Below are positions 27,755-36,455 of a DNA stretch of 64,000 bases, in pieces (positions within the stretch are counted from its first letter, which is position 1; the number at the start of each line of letters is the position of its first letter). The position numbers and the translations under genes were made by a program. Location: the NCBI GenBank assembly GCA_963761985.1, contig CAVXIT010000004.1:1-64000 (forward strand), written 5' to 3'. This stretch comes from JACCTH01 sp963761985. GTDB lineage: Bacteria > Actinomycetota > Acidimicrobiia > Spongiisociales > ZC4RG35. The notes beneath the pieces are model-generated. The model had not been told where the DNA came from, made no database searches, and saw only the letters and a program-made list of their open reading frames with translations.

Positions 27755-28513
27755 CTAGAGGACGATGAGCGCCAGGGCTCCGACAACCAGGCAGTAAATC
27801 GCGTAAGCCATCAATCCGGTTCGGGCGAGCATCCGGAGGAGGAGAGAGATCGCGAGGTAGCCCGTCACGGCTGCGACTGCCACCCCCACCCAAGCGCGGG
27901 CGTTGACGCCGCCTCGCTCGGTGAGAGTCCAAAGCTCGAGGAGGCCCGCGGCGGTGATGGCCGGGATTCCCAATAAGAATGAGAAACGGGCCGCCTCCAC
28001 CTTGTTGAAGCCACGAGCCATTGCCGTTGAGATCGTCATCCCCGACCGTGAGATTCCAGGGAGGATCGCCAGCAACTGTGCGAACCCGATCAAGACCGCG
28101 TCGGCCGGGCGCGCATCGGGAACCCGCCTCTCTCCGGGTCGGAGTCGATCAGCGACAAAAAGGACCGCACCGGTGATGAGGAGGAAGGTCGCGGTGGCCG
28201 TGACTGACCTTTGCAGCTCCTCAACTTCGTCAACAAAGAAGATTGCGAGCGCCGCGGGCAGGCTGCCAATCACGAGGAGGCCGAACAAGCGCCGAGCCTC
28301 CGGGTCGGAACGAGCCTTGGTTAGCGACCAGAGGTCTTTCCGAAAATAGGCGATGACCGCAGCGAGAGTTCCGAGGTGGAGAAAAGCCGTCGTCGCGAGG
28401 TCGGGTTGCTCCAATCCCAAGAAAGCCGGTACCAGAACGAGGTGCCCGTCTGAAGAAATCGGCAGGAACTCCGTAACCCCCTGGATCAACCCCCACACGA
28501 TCGCTTGCAGCAC
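27755..28513 (-). CDS. uppP: Undecaprenyl-diphosphatase
   Basis: A 252-residue integral membrane phosphatase of the BacA/UppP family, with seven or eight hydrophobic helices. Both active-site signatures are visible: GVTEFLPISSDGHL near the N-terminus (SD where SS is commoner) and ILPGISRSGMTI in the second half. It recycles undecaprenyl pyrophosphate to the monophosphate carrier for peptidoglycan synthesis and contributes to bacitracin resistance. It is the last gene of a short minus-strand group with the SAF-domain protein upstream (17-bp gap). Confidence 0.92.
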   Translation of the reverse strand: MLQAIVWGLIQGVTEFLPISSDGHLVLVPAFLGLEQPDLATTAFLHLGTLAAVIAYFRKDLWSLTKARSDPEARRLFGLLVIGSLPAALAIFFVDEVEELQRSVTATATFLLITGAVLFVADRLRPGERRVPDARPADAVLIGFAQLLAILPGISRSGMTISTAMARGFNKVEAARFSFLLGIPAITAAGLLELWTLTERGGVNARAWVGVAVAAVTGYLAISLLLRMLARTGLMAYAIYCLVVGALALIVL

Positions 28514-28530
28514 CGGGGCACGTTAGAACT

Positions 28531-29055
28531 TCATCTACCTCCGACCAGGGTGCGGAGAGATCCGTCGGCCAACGCCGCGGCGGCGGCACCGACCTCAGCT
28601 TCGGGAACCGCTACCAGGGCGGACAGTCCCGTCAAGCTGTCTTCGCCGACGATCCGAATCACGAGGCCGGGGATCACTTTCGGCTCGAGCCGCACATCGA
28701 CCACCAATCGGACATCGGTCCCGACCGACGTACCGCCCGGCACCGGCACCTCGATCCCCCACCATCCTGGCGGCATCGCCGGCTCCGCGGCCAGCATCGA
28801 CTCCACGAGTGGAGTGCCGGCCGCGAAGTTGGCGACAAAAATGCCGCTCGGTTCGGCTAGTTCGGGAAGGACCCCGACTGGCACTTCGCGCCACTCAAGC
28901 ACGTCTGGTGACAGTGAGTCCCCGGCTTGTACGTCTATTGCGATAAACGGTCGACGGTCATGAGGAAGTGGCCGGATCTCCCAGACCACGGCAGCCAGGA
29001 AGATAAAAACGGCCGCGGTTCGTCGGATATAGGGAGGTCGAGAAAGCCAGAACAC
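28531..29055 (-). CDS. SAF-domain protein with N-terminal membrane anchor
   Basis: A 174-residue protein with one N-terminal hydrophobic helix (RRTAAVFIFLAAVVWEI) and a SAF-like domain: AIDVQAGDSLSPDVLEWREVPVG then FVANFAAGTPLVESML, the pattern found in CpaB/RcpC pilus proteins and AFP-like domains. The C-terminus has a LVVDVRLEPKVIPGLVIRIV beta stretch. No pilus genes are nearby, so a Flp pilus role is doubtful. It starts at GTG 29055 and likely acts outside the membrane. Function unknown. Confidence 0.65.
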   Translation of the reverse strand: MFWLSRPPYIRRTAAVFIFLAAVVWEIRPLPHDRRPFIAIDVQAGDSLSPDVLEWREVPVGVLPELAEPSGIFVANFAAGTPLVESMLAAEPAMPPGWWGIEVPVPGGTSVGTDVRLVVDVRLEPKVIPGLVIRIVGEDSLTGLSALVAVPEAEVGAAAAALADGSLRTLVGGR

Positions 29056-29095
29056 CCGATCACCGTATTAGTTGGGGACCGCCGTGGGAAGAGGT

Positions 29096-29410
29096 TCAGT
29101 CGCCCTTGGAGTCAGACGAAGTGACGGCGGTCTTGTCGGCTGCGACTGAAGAACTCCCGCTGTCGCTCGAACTCGTCGACTTCTCTTTGGTCGACTTCTC
29201 TTTGGTCGGCTTTTCGGACTCTTTGCCGTTCTTGGAACGGGAATCGTTGACGTAGAAACCCGACCCTTTGAAAGTCACGCCGCGGGGGTGGAAGACCTTG
29301 ACGACCTTGCCTCCGCACTCAGGATGCTTGCGCAGGGGCTTCTCGCTGAACTTCTGGAAGACCTCAAAGTTCTGCAGGCACTTGTCGCATGAATATTCGT
29401 AAGTCGGCAC
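29096..29410 (-). CDS. FmdB-family zinc-ribbon protein
   Basis: A 104-residue protein starting at GTG 29410 (PTYEYSCDKC), chosen over the longer open frame because FmdB proteins always begin this way and GGAG lies upstream. A single zinc ribbon is made of CDKC and the CGG of PECGGKVVKVFHPRGVTFKGSGFYVND. The tail is a low-complexity Lys/Glu/Ser region with KEKSTKEKST repeats. FmdB-like proteins are proposed regulators linked to amide or formamide metabolism in some bacteria; here the role is unknown. It is divergent from plsY (94-bp gap). Confidence 0.82.
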   Translation of the reverse strand: MPTYEYSCDKCLQNFEVFQKFSEKPLRKHPECGGKVVKVFHPRGVTFKGSGFYVNDSRSKNGKESEKPTKEKSTKEKSTSSSDSGSSSVAADKTAVTSSDSKGD

Positions 29411-29504
29411 GGCTCGAATTTCTCCGGGGAATGGTGGAACAGAAATGTTAACCCCCGCCCGTTTGGGCGCATTCCCGCAGACCCAGTCCCAATAAACTCG
29501 ACTG

Positions 29505-30104
29505 GTGACGGCCACGACCGGGGTGCTGATCCTGCTCAGCTCTTATCTGTTGGGGAGCGTCGACTTTGCGGTCCTCGTCGGGCGGATGCATGGCGTTGAC
29601 ATCCACCAGGTTGGAAGTGGCAATCCCGGCACCTCCAACGTGATGCGAACCCTGGGCCGGGGACCGGCCGCGATGGTTTTCATCGGCGACACCCTCAAGG
29701 GCGTCATCGCCGCGGCGATCGGAGCTTTCCTCTCAGAGCAAGGGCCGGAATCTCCGTGGACCTACGCCGCCGGGCTCATGGCCGTGATCGGCCACTGCTA
29801 CCCGGTCTTTCATCGGTTCCGGGGAGGGAAAGGGGTCGCCACCGGTGGGGGCGTCGTTCTCTTCGCCGAACCGATCGCCGGTCTGATCCTCACTGTCATC
29901 TGGGTGGCAGTAGCGAAGATCGGCAAGGTGGCCTCGATTGCTTCGCTGGTGGTGACCGTCGCCTCCATTCCCATTTTGATCTGGCAAGGCCTCACCGGTT
30001 GGGCGCTTGTCTGGTTTGGGGTCATGTTGGGTCTAGTCATATACCGTCATCGTGGGAACATATCTCGAATCATGAAACGCCGAGAGCAAACCGTTATCTC
30101 ATGA
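29505..30104 (+). CDS. plsY: Glycerol-3-phosphate acyltransferase PlsY
   Basis: A 199-residue membrane acyltransferase. SSYLLGSVDFAVLVGR, the G-S-G-N-P-G-T-S-N segment (GSGNPGTSN), GDTLKG, GHCYPVFHRFRGGKGVATGGG and the final IYRHRGNI are PlsY signatures; several form the acyl-phosphate and glycerol-3-phosphate site. It makes lysophosphatidic acid, the first step of phospholipid synthesis. The start is GTG 29505. Its TGA overlaps the galU ATG (ATGA), opening a plsY-galU-moeA-moaC-sepX-like run. Confidence 0.9.
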   Translation: MTATTGVLILLSSYLLGSVDFAVLVGRMHGVDIHQVGSGNPGTSNVMRTLGRGPAAMVFIGDTLKGVIAAAIGAFLSEQGPESPWTYAAGLMAVIGHCYPVFHRFRGGKGVATGGGVVLFAEPIAGLILTVIWVAVAKIGKVASIASLVVTVASIPILIWQGLTGWALVWFGVMLGLVIYRHRGNISRIMKRREQTVIS

Positions 30105-30881
30105 CTGCCCATGTTGCGGTCATTCCTGCCGCCGGTCGGGGAACCAGGATGCGTCCGGCCACCAAGGTCGTCCCCAAGGCACTTGATCACAGTCGTTGAT
30201 CGCCCGGCCGTCCAGCATGTCGTGGAGGAAGCGGCTCGAGCCGGTGCCACCGAAGTGATTCTCGTGGTCGACCTCGATGCCGGTCACTTGATCCATCAGC
30301 ACTTCGTGAGCGATGGCCGCCTTCCCGGACTGGAACATGTCAGGGTGCGAGTGGTGGTGCAAGAAGAAGCGCTCGGGCTCGGGCACGCGGTTTGGGAAAC
30401 AGCCGAGGCCGTTCGGGATCGATCCTTCTTCTGTTTGCTAGCCGACAACATCGTGCGTCCCGGCGGCGATGTTCTTCCGCAACTTGCAGCGGCAGCGGGC
30501 GAAGATTCAGCCGTCTGCTTGCGTGAGCTCACGACCGAGTTCCTATCGAAGTATGGAGTTATCGTTCCGGGCTCCGAAGTTGTCGACCGCTCCCTGGACA
30601 TTCTCGGCGCGGTTGAGAAGCCGGGCCCCACTCTGGCTCCTTCCAATCTCGGGCTGATCGGACGCTATGTGTTCACGCCCGAGATCTTCGAGATCCTCGG
30701 CAAGCTCGCTCCCGGGCACGGTGGGGAAATCCAATTGACCGACGCGATAAACATTCTGGCTTCCTCCGGCCGCTGCCGGGGGTATGTGGCTGAGCAGGAC
30801 TTGCTGGACGTCGGCACTCCGCAGGGGCTCGTCGAGGCGAGCTGGGTGCTGGGCAAGAGCCAATTCCCCGATTTGAGCTGA
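30101..30881 (+). CDS. galU: UTP-glucose-1-phosphate uridylyltransferase (frame break near 30177)
   Basis: The first 25 codons from ATG 30101 give AVIPAAGRGTRMRPATKVVPK, the nucleotide-binding signature of GalU. That frame then stops, and the next frame continues as LITVVDRPAVQHVVEEAARAG, the expected continuation, to the end at 30881. One extra base near 30177 explains the break. Further GalU segments are EALGLGHAVWETAE, FFCLLADNIV, GAVEKPGP and GGEIQLTDAI. It makes UDP-glucose for glycans. It overlaps plsY by 4 nt and moeA by 1 nt. Confidence 0.85.
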
Positions 30882-32108
30882 TGCGGCCGCTCCGCTCGGC
30901 ACAGCACCAAGTCCTCGCCGCCCTTCCGATCTTGCCCAAGGTGGCGGTCCCGCTTGCAGACGCTTTGGGCCTCGCCCTGCGCGAACCAGCCGTTGCCGCC
31001 CACCCGGTGCCTCCCTTCGCCAACTCTGCCATGGATGGTTACGCGGTGCAGGCGGTTGATGTCGCCGAGGTGCCGGCAACGCTCAAGGTGCTCGAGGACG
31101 TGCCCGCTGGCTCGGTCGCTACTCGTCAAGTGGAACGCGGCACCGCGATCAAGATCATGACCGGCGCCCCGATGCCGGAGGGGGCGGATGCGGTGGTCCG
31201 CGTCGAGGACACCAGCCAGGAAGGTCGATTGGTGACCATCACCGTCGGCGTCACCGAAGGAAAATCGGTGCGACTTGCCGGCGGCGATATCGAGGCGGGT
31301 ACGTCTGTGGTTGAGTCGGGGGTTCGTTTGACGGCCGCTCACATCGGCGTGCTCGCCAACATTGGCCAAGCCACGGTGGAGGTAGGACGCCGACCGCGGG
31401 TGGCAGTGGCCTCGACCGGCGACGAGCTGGTTGCGGTTGATGGCCCCCGGCTCGGACCCGGCCAGATTCGGGACTCCAACCGGCCGATGCTCATCGCGTT
31501 GGTGCAGGAGCTGGGCGCCGAGGTGGTTGATCTCGGACGCATCCCCGATGACGGGAAGGTCCTCGCCAAGACCTTGCAACAAGGGGCGATGGATGCCGAC
31601 ATCGTCATCACTTCAGGAGGGGTGTCGATGGGGGAGTACGACCTCGTCAAAGCCGTGCTGAGCGAACTTGGTGACGTGGAGTTCTGGCAAGTGGCGATGC
31701 AGCCGGCCAAGCCGTTCGCGTTCGGGCGCTTGGGCGATACACCTTTCTTTGGCCTGCCCGGCAATCCTGTGTCGACTTATGTTGCCTTCGAGCAGTTCGT
31801 GCGTCCGGGCCTGCTGCACATGATGGGCGCGACTCACATAGCCCGGCCGCGAATCGAAGGACGAACCGAAGTTGATCTGGAGACCGATCCGGAGAAGACC
31901 GTCTTTGTGCGGGTGAGCACCTGGATGGAGGAAGCGACCCGATGGTGCCGACCCTCGGGCGGCCAATCCTCCAACGTGTTGTCCGCCGTTGCCTCCGGCG
32001 ATGCCTTCGCGGTGATTCCCCAGGGCGTCGGCAAAGTCGATCGCAGGTGAAGCGGTCACCTTGGAGATGTATCGCTGGCCGGAGGCCCGGACGATTCATG
32101 AGCTCTGA
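30881..32108 (+). CDS. moeA: Molybdopterin molybdenumtransferase (frame break near 32040)
   Basis: Starts at ATG 30881 (TGATG overlap with galU). MoeA features in order: FANSAMDGYAV (about residue 45), GTAIKIMTGAPMPEGADAVV, GVRLTAAHIGVLANIG, VASTGDELV, the catalytic ITSGGVSMGEYD and FGLPGNPVSTYVAFEQF. It inserts molybdate into adenylated molybdopterin. The frame ends at 32050 with KVDRR, but skipping one base gives IAGEAVTLEMYRWPEARTIHEL and a stop at 32108, a more normal C-terminus. That end overlaps moaC by 11 bp. Confidence 0.88.
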
Positions 32109-32589
32109 GGTCCAGCTGCCGCACCTCACCGCCGCCGGAGACGCCCACATGGTCGACGTGTCAGAGAAGACCGTAAGCAACCGGGTCGCCGTGGCCGAGG
32201 CTTTGGTGACGATGAGCGACGCAACTCGAGCCGCACTCTTTGCAGGGAAGTTGCCGAAAGGCGATGCACTCGCCACCGTCCGTCTGGCCGCGATCATGGC
32301 CTCGAAGCGGACCTCCGAACTGATCCCTTTGTGCCATCCGCTGCCGATCGACGCAGTCGAAGTCTCCGTCGAGGAAGTTGGGAGCGGGGCACGAATCGTG
32401 GCCGAGGTGAGAACCACGGGTCGCACAGGGGTCGAGATGGAAGCGCTCACCGCGGTCTCCATTGGAGCATTGACCCTTTATGACATGGTGAAGGGCATCG
32501 AGCGGGGGGTCGAGATCGGGCCGATCCGGCTCCTCAAGAAAACTGGCGGACGCAGCGGCACGTATGAATTCTCAGTAGGGGAACGCTGA
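32098..32589 (+). CDS. moaC: Cyclic pyranopterin monophosphate synthase
   Basis: A 163-residue protein from ATG 32098. HMVDVSEKTVSNRVAVAEA, KLPKGDALATVRLAAIMASKRTSELIPLCHPLPI and RTGVEMEALTAVSIGALTLYDMVK are the conserved MoaC segments, including the active-site KGD and the LIPLCHP loop. MoaC converts the MoaA product to cyclic pyranopterin monophosphate in molybdenum-cofactor synthesis. No moaA is in the window. It follows moeA with overlap and precedes the SepX-like gene by 67 bp. Confidence 0.93.
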   Translation: MSSEVQLPHLTAAGDAHMVDVSEKTVSNRVAVAEALVTMSDATRAALFAGKLPKGDALATVRLAAIMASKRTSELIPLCHPLPIDAVEVSVEEVGSGARIVAEVRTTGRTGVEMEALTAVSIGALTLYDMVKGIERGVEIGPIRLLKKTGGRSGTYEFSVGER

Positions 32590-32656
32590 GAGTAATTGTC
32601 TGCCACGAACTGAAGGGCTACGCTGCCCCGCGAGCAGAGGGCCTTTCGAAGGGAAA

Positions 32657-33097
32657 ATGACGACACCGGTAATTGTGGCGGGCCTCTTATTGGCGGCTGT
32701 CTGGGGTTTGTATTTGCTGCCCGGCGCCTTTGGGGAACGTCGTCGCACTCCGATTAACTCGACTGAGGAGTTTGATCGGCTCACCAAAGTCATGGCCGAC
32801 GCTCAGCGCCGCAACTACGACGCCAAGCTCTCCTCGGCGCGCGACCAGGCCCGGATTCGTCGCAAGCGCGCCCTCATCGTGCTGGTCCTGGTGGCGGTCG
32901 CCACCCTGGTGGTGGCCTGGCGCCGCCAGTCGCTCAACTGGCTTCTTCTCCATATCGCCATTGACGCCTGTCTCGCCTGGTATGTGGCGATGCTCGCCCA
33001 GATCCGCCAGAAGCAAGCTGCGGAACTGGCCAACCGCTATTTCGACGGCACCCGGGAGTGGGAAGAGTCTCCGGTCCGGGTTGTCTCCCAGCGCTAG
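32657..33097 (+). CDS. SepX/GlpR-like actinobacterial membrane protein
   Basis: A 146-residue protein with a first helix IVAGLLLAAVWGLYLLPGAFG, a soluble segment RRTPINSTEEFDRLTKVMADAQ, and two close helices (about residues 72-90 and 92-112). This layout and the position behind galU-moeA-moaC match GlpR/SepX, an actinobacterial membrane protein reported to support the divisome in Streptomyces. The match is by topology and gene order, plus the short VWxLYLLP-type N-terminus, so orthology is probable rather than proven. A GAAGGG ribosome site precedes the ATG. Confidence 0.62.
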   Translation: MTTPVIVAGLLLAAVWGLYLLPGAFGERRRTPINSTEEFDRLTKVMADAQRRNYDAKLSSARDQARIRRKRALIVLVLVAVATLVVAWRRQSLNWLLLHIAIDACLAWYVAMLAQIRQKQAAELANRYFDGTREWEESPVRVVSQR

Positions 33098-33104
33098 CTC
33101 CATT

Positions 33105-33147
33105 CTTGCGTAGATTGCGCCCTCTTTCCTTGGCGCTGATACGCAAG
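33105..33147 (+). terminator. Long hairpin after the SepX-like gene
   Basis: CTTGCGTA and TACGCAAG form an 8-bp outer stem; GCGCC and GGCGC form an inner 5-bp stem with a 10-nt loop; a small internal bulge (GATT/TGA) lies between. It begins 7 bp after the stop and 30 bp before the tRNA. There is no T-run, so it may act as a factor-dependent terminator or an RNA-processing site. Confidence 0.5.
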
Positions 33148-33177
33148 AGTGATCGAAAGTAAGATCCGCACTCACCC

Positions 33178-33251
33178 GGGGGTGTAGCTCAGCCCGGCAG
33201 AGCGCCTCCCTCGCACGGAGGAAGCCAGGGGTTCAAATCCCCTCACCTCCA
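33178..33251 (+). tRNA. tRNA-Ala (anticodon CGC)
   Basis: A full cloverleaf can be folded: acceptor GGGGGTG/CACCTCC, D stem GCTC/GAGC, anticodon stem CCTCC/GGAGG with loop CTCGCAC, variable loop AAGCC, T stem AGGGG/CCCCT with loop TTCAAAT, discriminator A. The total is 74 nt. The acceptor contains the G3-U70 wobble pair, the main identity element of alanine tRNA, agreeing with the CGC anticodon that reads GCG codons. The 3' CCA is not encoded in full (CA follows). Confidence 0.93.
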
Positions 33252-33516
33252 CAAAAACAGGAGGCGCCCGCGGGATGGCCGCCGGCGGCCAAACAGAAGC
33301 GACCGGGCTCGGCTAGGACCGGGCGACCGACCCGGGCAGGCATCACGTAAAGCCCAATGAGCCCCGCTGAGCGAAACACCGTCGGGGTGACATTCGGCCC
33401 GAAGGATGGCTGATGGCTTTGCAACATCCATTGGGAAGAAATATTCTTTCCGGGTTGGGTTAAGGAAGCCGGTCTCCGCATATGACATGCCATAAGCGTC
33501 GAGAAGGAGGTGACGT
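33252..33516. other. 265-bp spacer with GC palindrome upstream of STAS gene
   Basis: No gene is evident between tRNA-Ala and the STAS gene. A perfect 14-bp palindrome GGCCGCCGGCGGCC lies at 33277-33290, possibly part of the tRNA transcript's end. A very strong AAGGAGGTGACGT ribosome site ends the spacer at the STAS ATG. No promoter was recognised with confidence. Confidence 0.4.
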
Positions 33517-33885
33517 ATGCTCAACTCGGAACCTACCCCAACCTCGCTGAACCTCGTCCACGATTCCCCGCCGGCGTTCGGCTCACCTCACGAGACCGTG
33601 CTCACACCGCGAGGGGAAATCGACCTCACTCGCAAAAGCGAGTTGGAGGAGTTGGTCGACCGTGAATGGCAGCCGACCAACGACCTGGTGATCGACCTGA
33701 GCAAGGTCACTTTTATTGATGCCAGCTGCCTCCATTGGCTGATCGACACGCAAAAGAAGGTGGAGGCAGCCGACCGACAGTTCGGGGTGGTTGCTCCTCA
33801 ATCCGGGATCATCAGAAAAGTTCTCGAAATCGCAGGTCTGGATCAGCTGGTGAATGCCATCGAGTCGGAGGAAGCTTCGGCTTAA
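33517..33885 (+). CDS. STAS-domain anti-sigma-factor antagonist (RsbV/SpoIIAA-like)
   Basis: A 122-residue protein with one STAS domain. LTPRGEIDLTRKSELEELVDREW and VIDLSKVTFIDASCLHWLIDTQKK match the RsbV/SpoIIAA core, with the likely phospho-acceptor Ser in DASCL; the usual D-S-S-G is changed to D-A-S-C. In partner switching the unphosphorylated protein sequesters an anti-sigma kinase. The next gene, on the opposite strand and overlapping by 4 bp at the 3' ends, is such a kinase-like protein, so the two could be partners although not an operon. Confidence 0.82.
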   Translation: MLNSEPTPTSLNLVHDSPPAFGSPHETVLTPRGEIDLTRKSELEELVDREWQPTNDLVIDLSKVTFIDASCLHWLIDTQKKVEAADRQFGVVAPQSGIIRKVLEIAGLDQLVNAIESEEASA

Positions 33886-34337
33886 CCGCCATTCCTGATT
33901 TCTGCGCCGCCGCTCTCTTCGGCAGCCACGCCAGGCGCTTGGTCCACCGTTTTGCGGGTTCGAACGACCTCAAACCAGACGACGGCTGTTCCGTCGCCCA
34001 GAACCCCCCAGCGGTCGGTGAGTTGGTCGAGGATCCGCTGCCGAAAAAACTCCTCCCGCCCTTCTCGGCTCGCCCCGGTCAGATACTCGGCTGGTAGCGA
34101 ATCGGCGAGTTCGACTCGAAACCGATCTTCCCCGTCGAACAGTCGAAACTCAAGCTTGTCATTGCTGTCGCTATGACGGGCAAAGGCGGTAGCGATCTCG
34201 GACACCGCTTGCTGAACTACACCTGTCGTGTCGCCCAGAAGCGGAGCGAAAGCAGCGACCCGTTGCCTTAGAAGACGGGGAGTCTCAACGGTGAGCGGAA
34301 GTTGCTCCTGGTAGACATGAGCTAGACGAACCATCAC
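33882..34337 (-). CDS. HATPase-fold anti-sigma regulator (RsbW-like, divergent)
   Basis: A 151-residue protein with weak but consistent similarity to RsbW/SpoIIAB kinases: an N-terminal helix VQQAVSEIATAFARHSDSNDKLEFRLFDGEDRFRVELAD corresponds to the N-box region and following strands, and FFRQRILDQLTDRWGVLGDGTAVVWFEV to the G2 and last strand. The N-box Asn is not conserved, so kinase activity is uncertain. It is convergent with the STAS gene (4-bp overlap). Confidence 0.65.
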   Translation of the reverse strand: MMVRLAHVYQEQLPLTVETPRLLRQRVAAFAPLLGDTTGVVQQAVSEIATAFARHSDSNDKLEFRLFDGEDRFRVELADSLPAEYLTGASREGREEFFRQRILDQLTDRWGVLGDGTAVVWFEVVRTRKTVDQAPGVAAEESGGAEIRNGG

Positions 34338-34447
34338 CTAAAAGGTTGCCTTGCAGGCTCAGAATCAAACCTGGAAATTGGGAGATTGCGGGCCTTTGCG
34401 GAAAACCAGACGGTGCGGCGACCGCCTGGCTAGCCCCTTGGTCATAG

Positions 34448-35179
34448 TTATGCGGCGGTAGAGCGGCCGGCCCCCGTGGCACGGGCAATTGCGCCTGCCA
34501 TGAGACCAACCACGAAGCCGCCGATGTGGGCCATATAGGCGACGCCCCCGGTGGTCTCCTCCGCGACGGCAAATGCTCCGATTCCGTTGATGAACTGGAA
34601 AAGCGCCCACATCCCGATCATCACCATTGCCGGAACCACTGCTTGTCGCAGACCCACGAAGACTCGCACCCGGTTGCGTGGGAACAGCACGAGATAGGCG
34701 CCAAGTACTCCTGAGACCGCGCCCGAGGCGCCGAGGCTGGGGATCGGCGAATCGGAGCTGATCAGGATTTGGGCGAGCGCACCGATCACCCCTGCCAGGA
34801 GGTAGAAAATCACGTAGAGGGCGCGGCTGATGGTGTGCTCGACATTGTCGCCAAATACCCACAAGAACAGCATGTTGCCGATCAGGTGGAGCCATCCGGC
34901 GTGCATGAACATGCTGGTCAACAATGTGAGAAAGATCGGGTTCGGGCCCGGCGCTTGAGGCACCTCAACGGGTCCTGAGGAAGTCTCGACGACTTGTGTT
35001 GCGGTTAGGTCCTCGCCGGTAGTGATCTCCGCCGGAATCGCAGCATATCCGTAAGTGAAGTCCTCGTTCGAGCCGGCACCCTGAAGGAAAAGGAAAACCA
35101 GCAAGTTGATGCCGATGAAGAGAATGGTGACAATGCCGGGTCCCTTGCCCGGAATGTTGTCGTCGCCCGTTGGAAACAA
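34448..35179 (-). CDS. Rhomboid-family intramembrane serine protease
   Basis: A 243-residue membrane protein. The start is TTG 35179 with GGAGAGGAAGAG just upstream; the longer open frame would be antisense to the next gene's promoter. IVTILFIGINLLVFLFLQG is helix 1, FMHAGWLHLIGNMLFLWVFGDNVE the Asn-containing segment, GASGAVSGVLGAYLVLF holds the catalytic Ser, and YMAHIGGFVVGLMAG the catalytic His. Rhomboids cut transmembrane substrates within the lipid bilayer. Its natural substrate cannot be inferred. Divergent from the cyclase-like gene at 35237. Confidence 0.9.
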   Translation of the reverse strand: MFPTGDDNIPGKGPGIVTILFIGINLLVFLFLQGAGSNEDFTYGYAAIPAEITTGEDLTATQVVETSSGPVEVPQAPGPNPIFLTLLTSMFMHAGWLHLIGNMLFLWVFGDNVEHTISRALYVIFYLLAGVIGALAQILISSDSPIPSLGASGAVSGVLGAYLVLFPRNRVRVFVGLRQAVVPAMVMIGMWALFQFINGIGAFAVAEETTGGVAYMAHIGGFVVGLMAGAIARATGAGRSTAA

Positions 35180-35236
35180 GACTCTTCCTCTCCTCGAAGC
35201 GGACAGTATCCCAGCCCCGAGCGATACAGTTTCGGA

Positions 35237-36373
35237 GTGGCCACTTCCGAACCCGCTTGCCTGATCATCGCCGACATCACCGGCTATACCAGCTATCTCG
35301 CCGGGGTCGAGCTGGACCATGCCCAAGACATCCTCGCTGACTTGATGAACACAGTTGTCAAGTCACTGCGACCGTCGTTCAAGCTATCCAAGCTCGAGGG
35401 CGATGCGGCATTCGCGTATGCGTTGACCGACGACATTGACGGCTCTCTCCTGCTCGATACCGCCGAAAACTGCTATTTCGCCTTTCGCAACCGTCTGCTC
35501 TCGATTCGACAGGCGTCGACCTGTGAGTGCAACGCATGCGCTTTGATCCCGAGCCTGAACCTCAAGTTGGTAGCGCACCACGGCGAGGTCGGGATCCACA
35601 GAGTGGCTGGTCGCACCGAGCTTGTCGGCCACGACGTGATCGTGGTTCATCGGCTGCTCAAGAATTCGATTCAGGAACCGGCCTACCTCTTCTTATCCGA
35701 TGCTTGCGTGCAAAGAACGATCCTTGCTCCCGAGGCGTTGGGTTTGCGGCGTCACGTCGACTCCTATGACCAAATTGGCGAGATCGGTGGCTGGGTCGAG
35801 GACCTCGAGGCGGCATGGGTGGCCTATCGCGATCGCTCCCAACATTATGTGTCGGCAGCGGACGCGGCCTTCATGGTGTCTGGCTTCGTTCCCGGTCCCC
35901 CCGAGCTCGTGTGGGAATACATTTCGTCTCCCGTCCTGCGGCCACAGTGGAGCGCCGGGATGACTCGGATCGACCAGCTCGACCCGACCGGGAGGCGGCG
36001 ACCGGGCACGGTTAACCACTGTATGCACGGTAAGGACCTGATCCTCCAGGAGTTCATTGATTGGCGTCCTCCCCGCTATTACACCTCGTCGGCCACCGTC
36101 CCTGGCGGTGTCAAGCTCATCTCTACTCACGAAGTCGAGGGAGTCGAGGGCGGCGCCATGGTGCACGATCGCTTCCGTCAACCAAAGGGCAAGGAAGCTA
36201 AACAAATGTTCGAGCAATTCCGCCTGATGTTCGAGGCCGGCCACGCCGAAGAGCTGACCCGGCTGCGTGAATTAGTTGCCGCCCGCCTAGCGGATAGCTC
36301 GACGGAGATCGAGCCCGACCTCCGACCACCAAACGAGGCCGATCGCTTGGCCACTTCGATCAGCTCTTCGTGA
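35237..36373 (+). CDS. DUF2652 (adenylate-cyclase-related) domain fused to an SRPBCC domain
   Basis: A 378-residue two-domain protein. The first 190 residues begin IIADITGYTSYLAGVELDHAQDILADLMN and contain KLEGDAAFAY and VAHHGEVG, the layout of DUF2652, which is related to class III nucleotide cyclases. The C-terminal part from about residue 205 (FMVSGFVPGPPELVWEYISSPVLRPQWSAGM to STHEVEGVEGG) is an SRPBCC ligand-binding domain. The catalytic competence of the cyclase-like part is unclear. A GTG start is used. It may sense a hydrophobic ligand; this is inference. Confidence 0.75.
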   Translation: MATSEPACLIIADITGYTSYLAGVELDHAQDILADLMNTVVKSLRPSFKLSKLEGDAAFAYALTDDIDGSLLLDTAENCYFAFRNRLLSIRQASTCECNACALIPSLNLKLVAHHGEVGIHRVAGRTELVGHDVIVVHRLLKNSIQEPAYLFLSDACVQRTILAPEALGLRRHVDSYDQIGEIGGWVEDLEAAWVAYRDRSQHYVSAADAAFMVSGFVPGPPELVWEYISSPVLRPQWSAGMTRIDQLDPTGRRRPGTVNHCMHGKDLILQEFIDWRPPRYYTSSATVPGGVKLISTHEVEGVEGGAMVHDRFRQPKGKEAKQMFEQFRLMFEAGHAEELTRLRELVAARLADSSTEIEPDLRPPNEADRLATSISSS

Positions 36374-36395
36374 ACTGAGACCAAAACCGGCGGCC

Positions 36396-36422
36396 GTTTC
36401 AGTCGGCGGGTCGATGGGGTAC
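36396..36422 (+). promoter_or_regulatory. SigF/SigB-type promoter of the ferritin-like gene
   Basis: GTTT (36396-36399), 17 nt, GGGTAC (36417-36422). This fits the actinobacterial SigF pattern GTTT-N15-17-GGGTA. It ends 33 nt before the chosen GTG start at 36456. Confidence 0.65.
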
Positions 36423-36455
36423 TTACTCCTCACAGCAAAAGCAGAGGAGGAAGCT

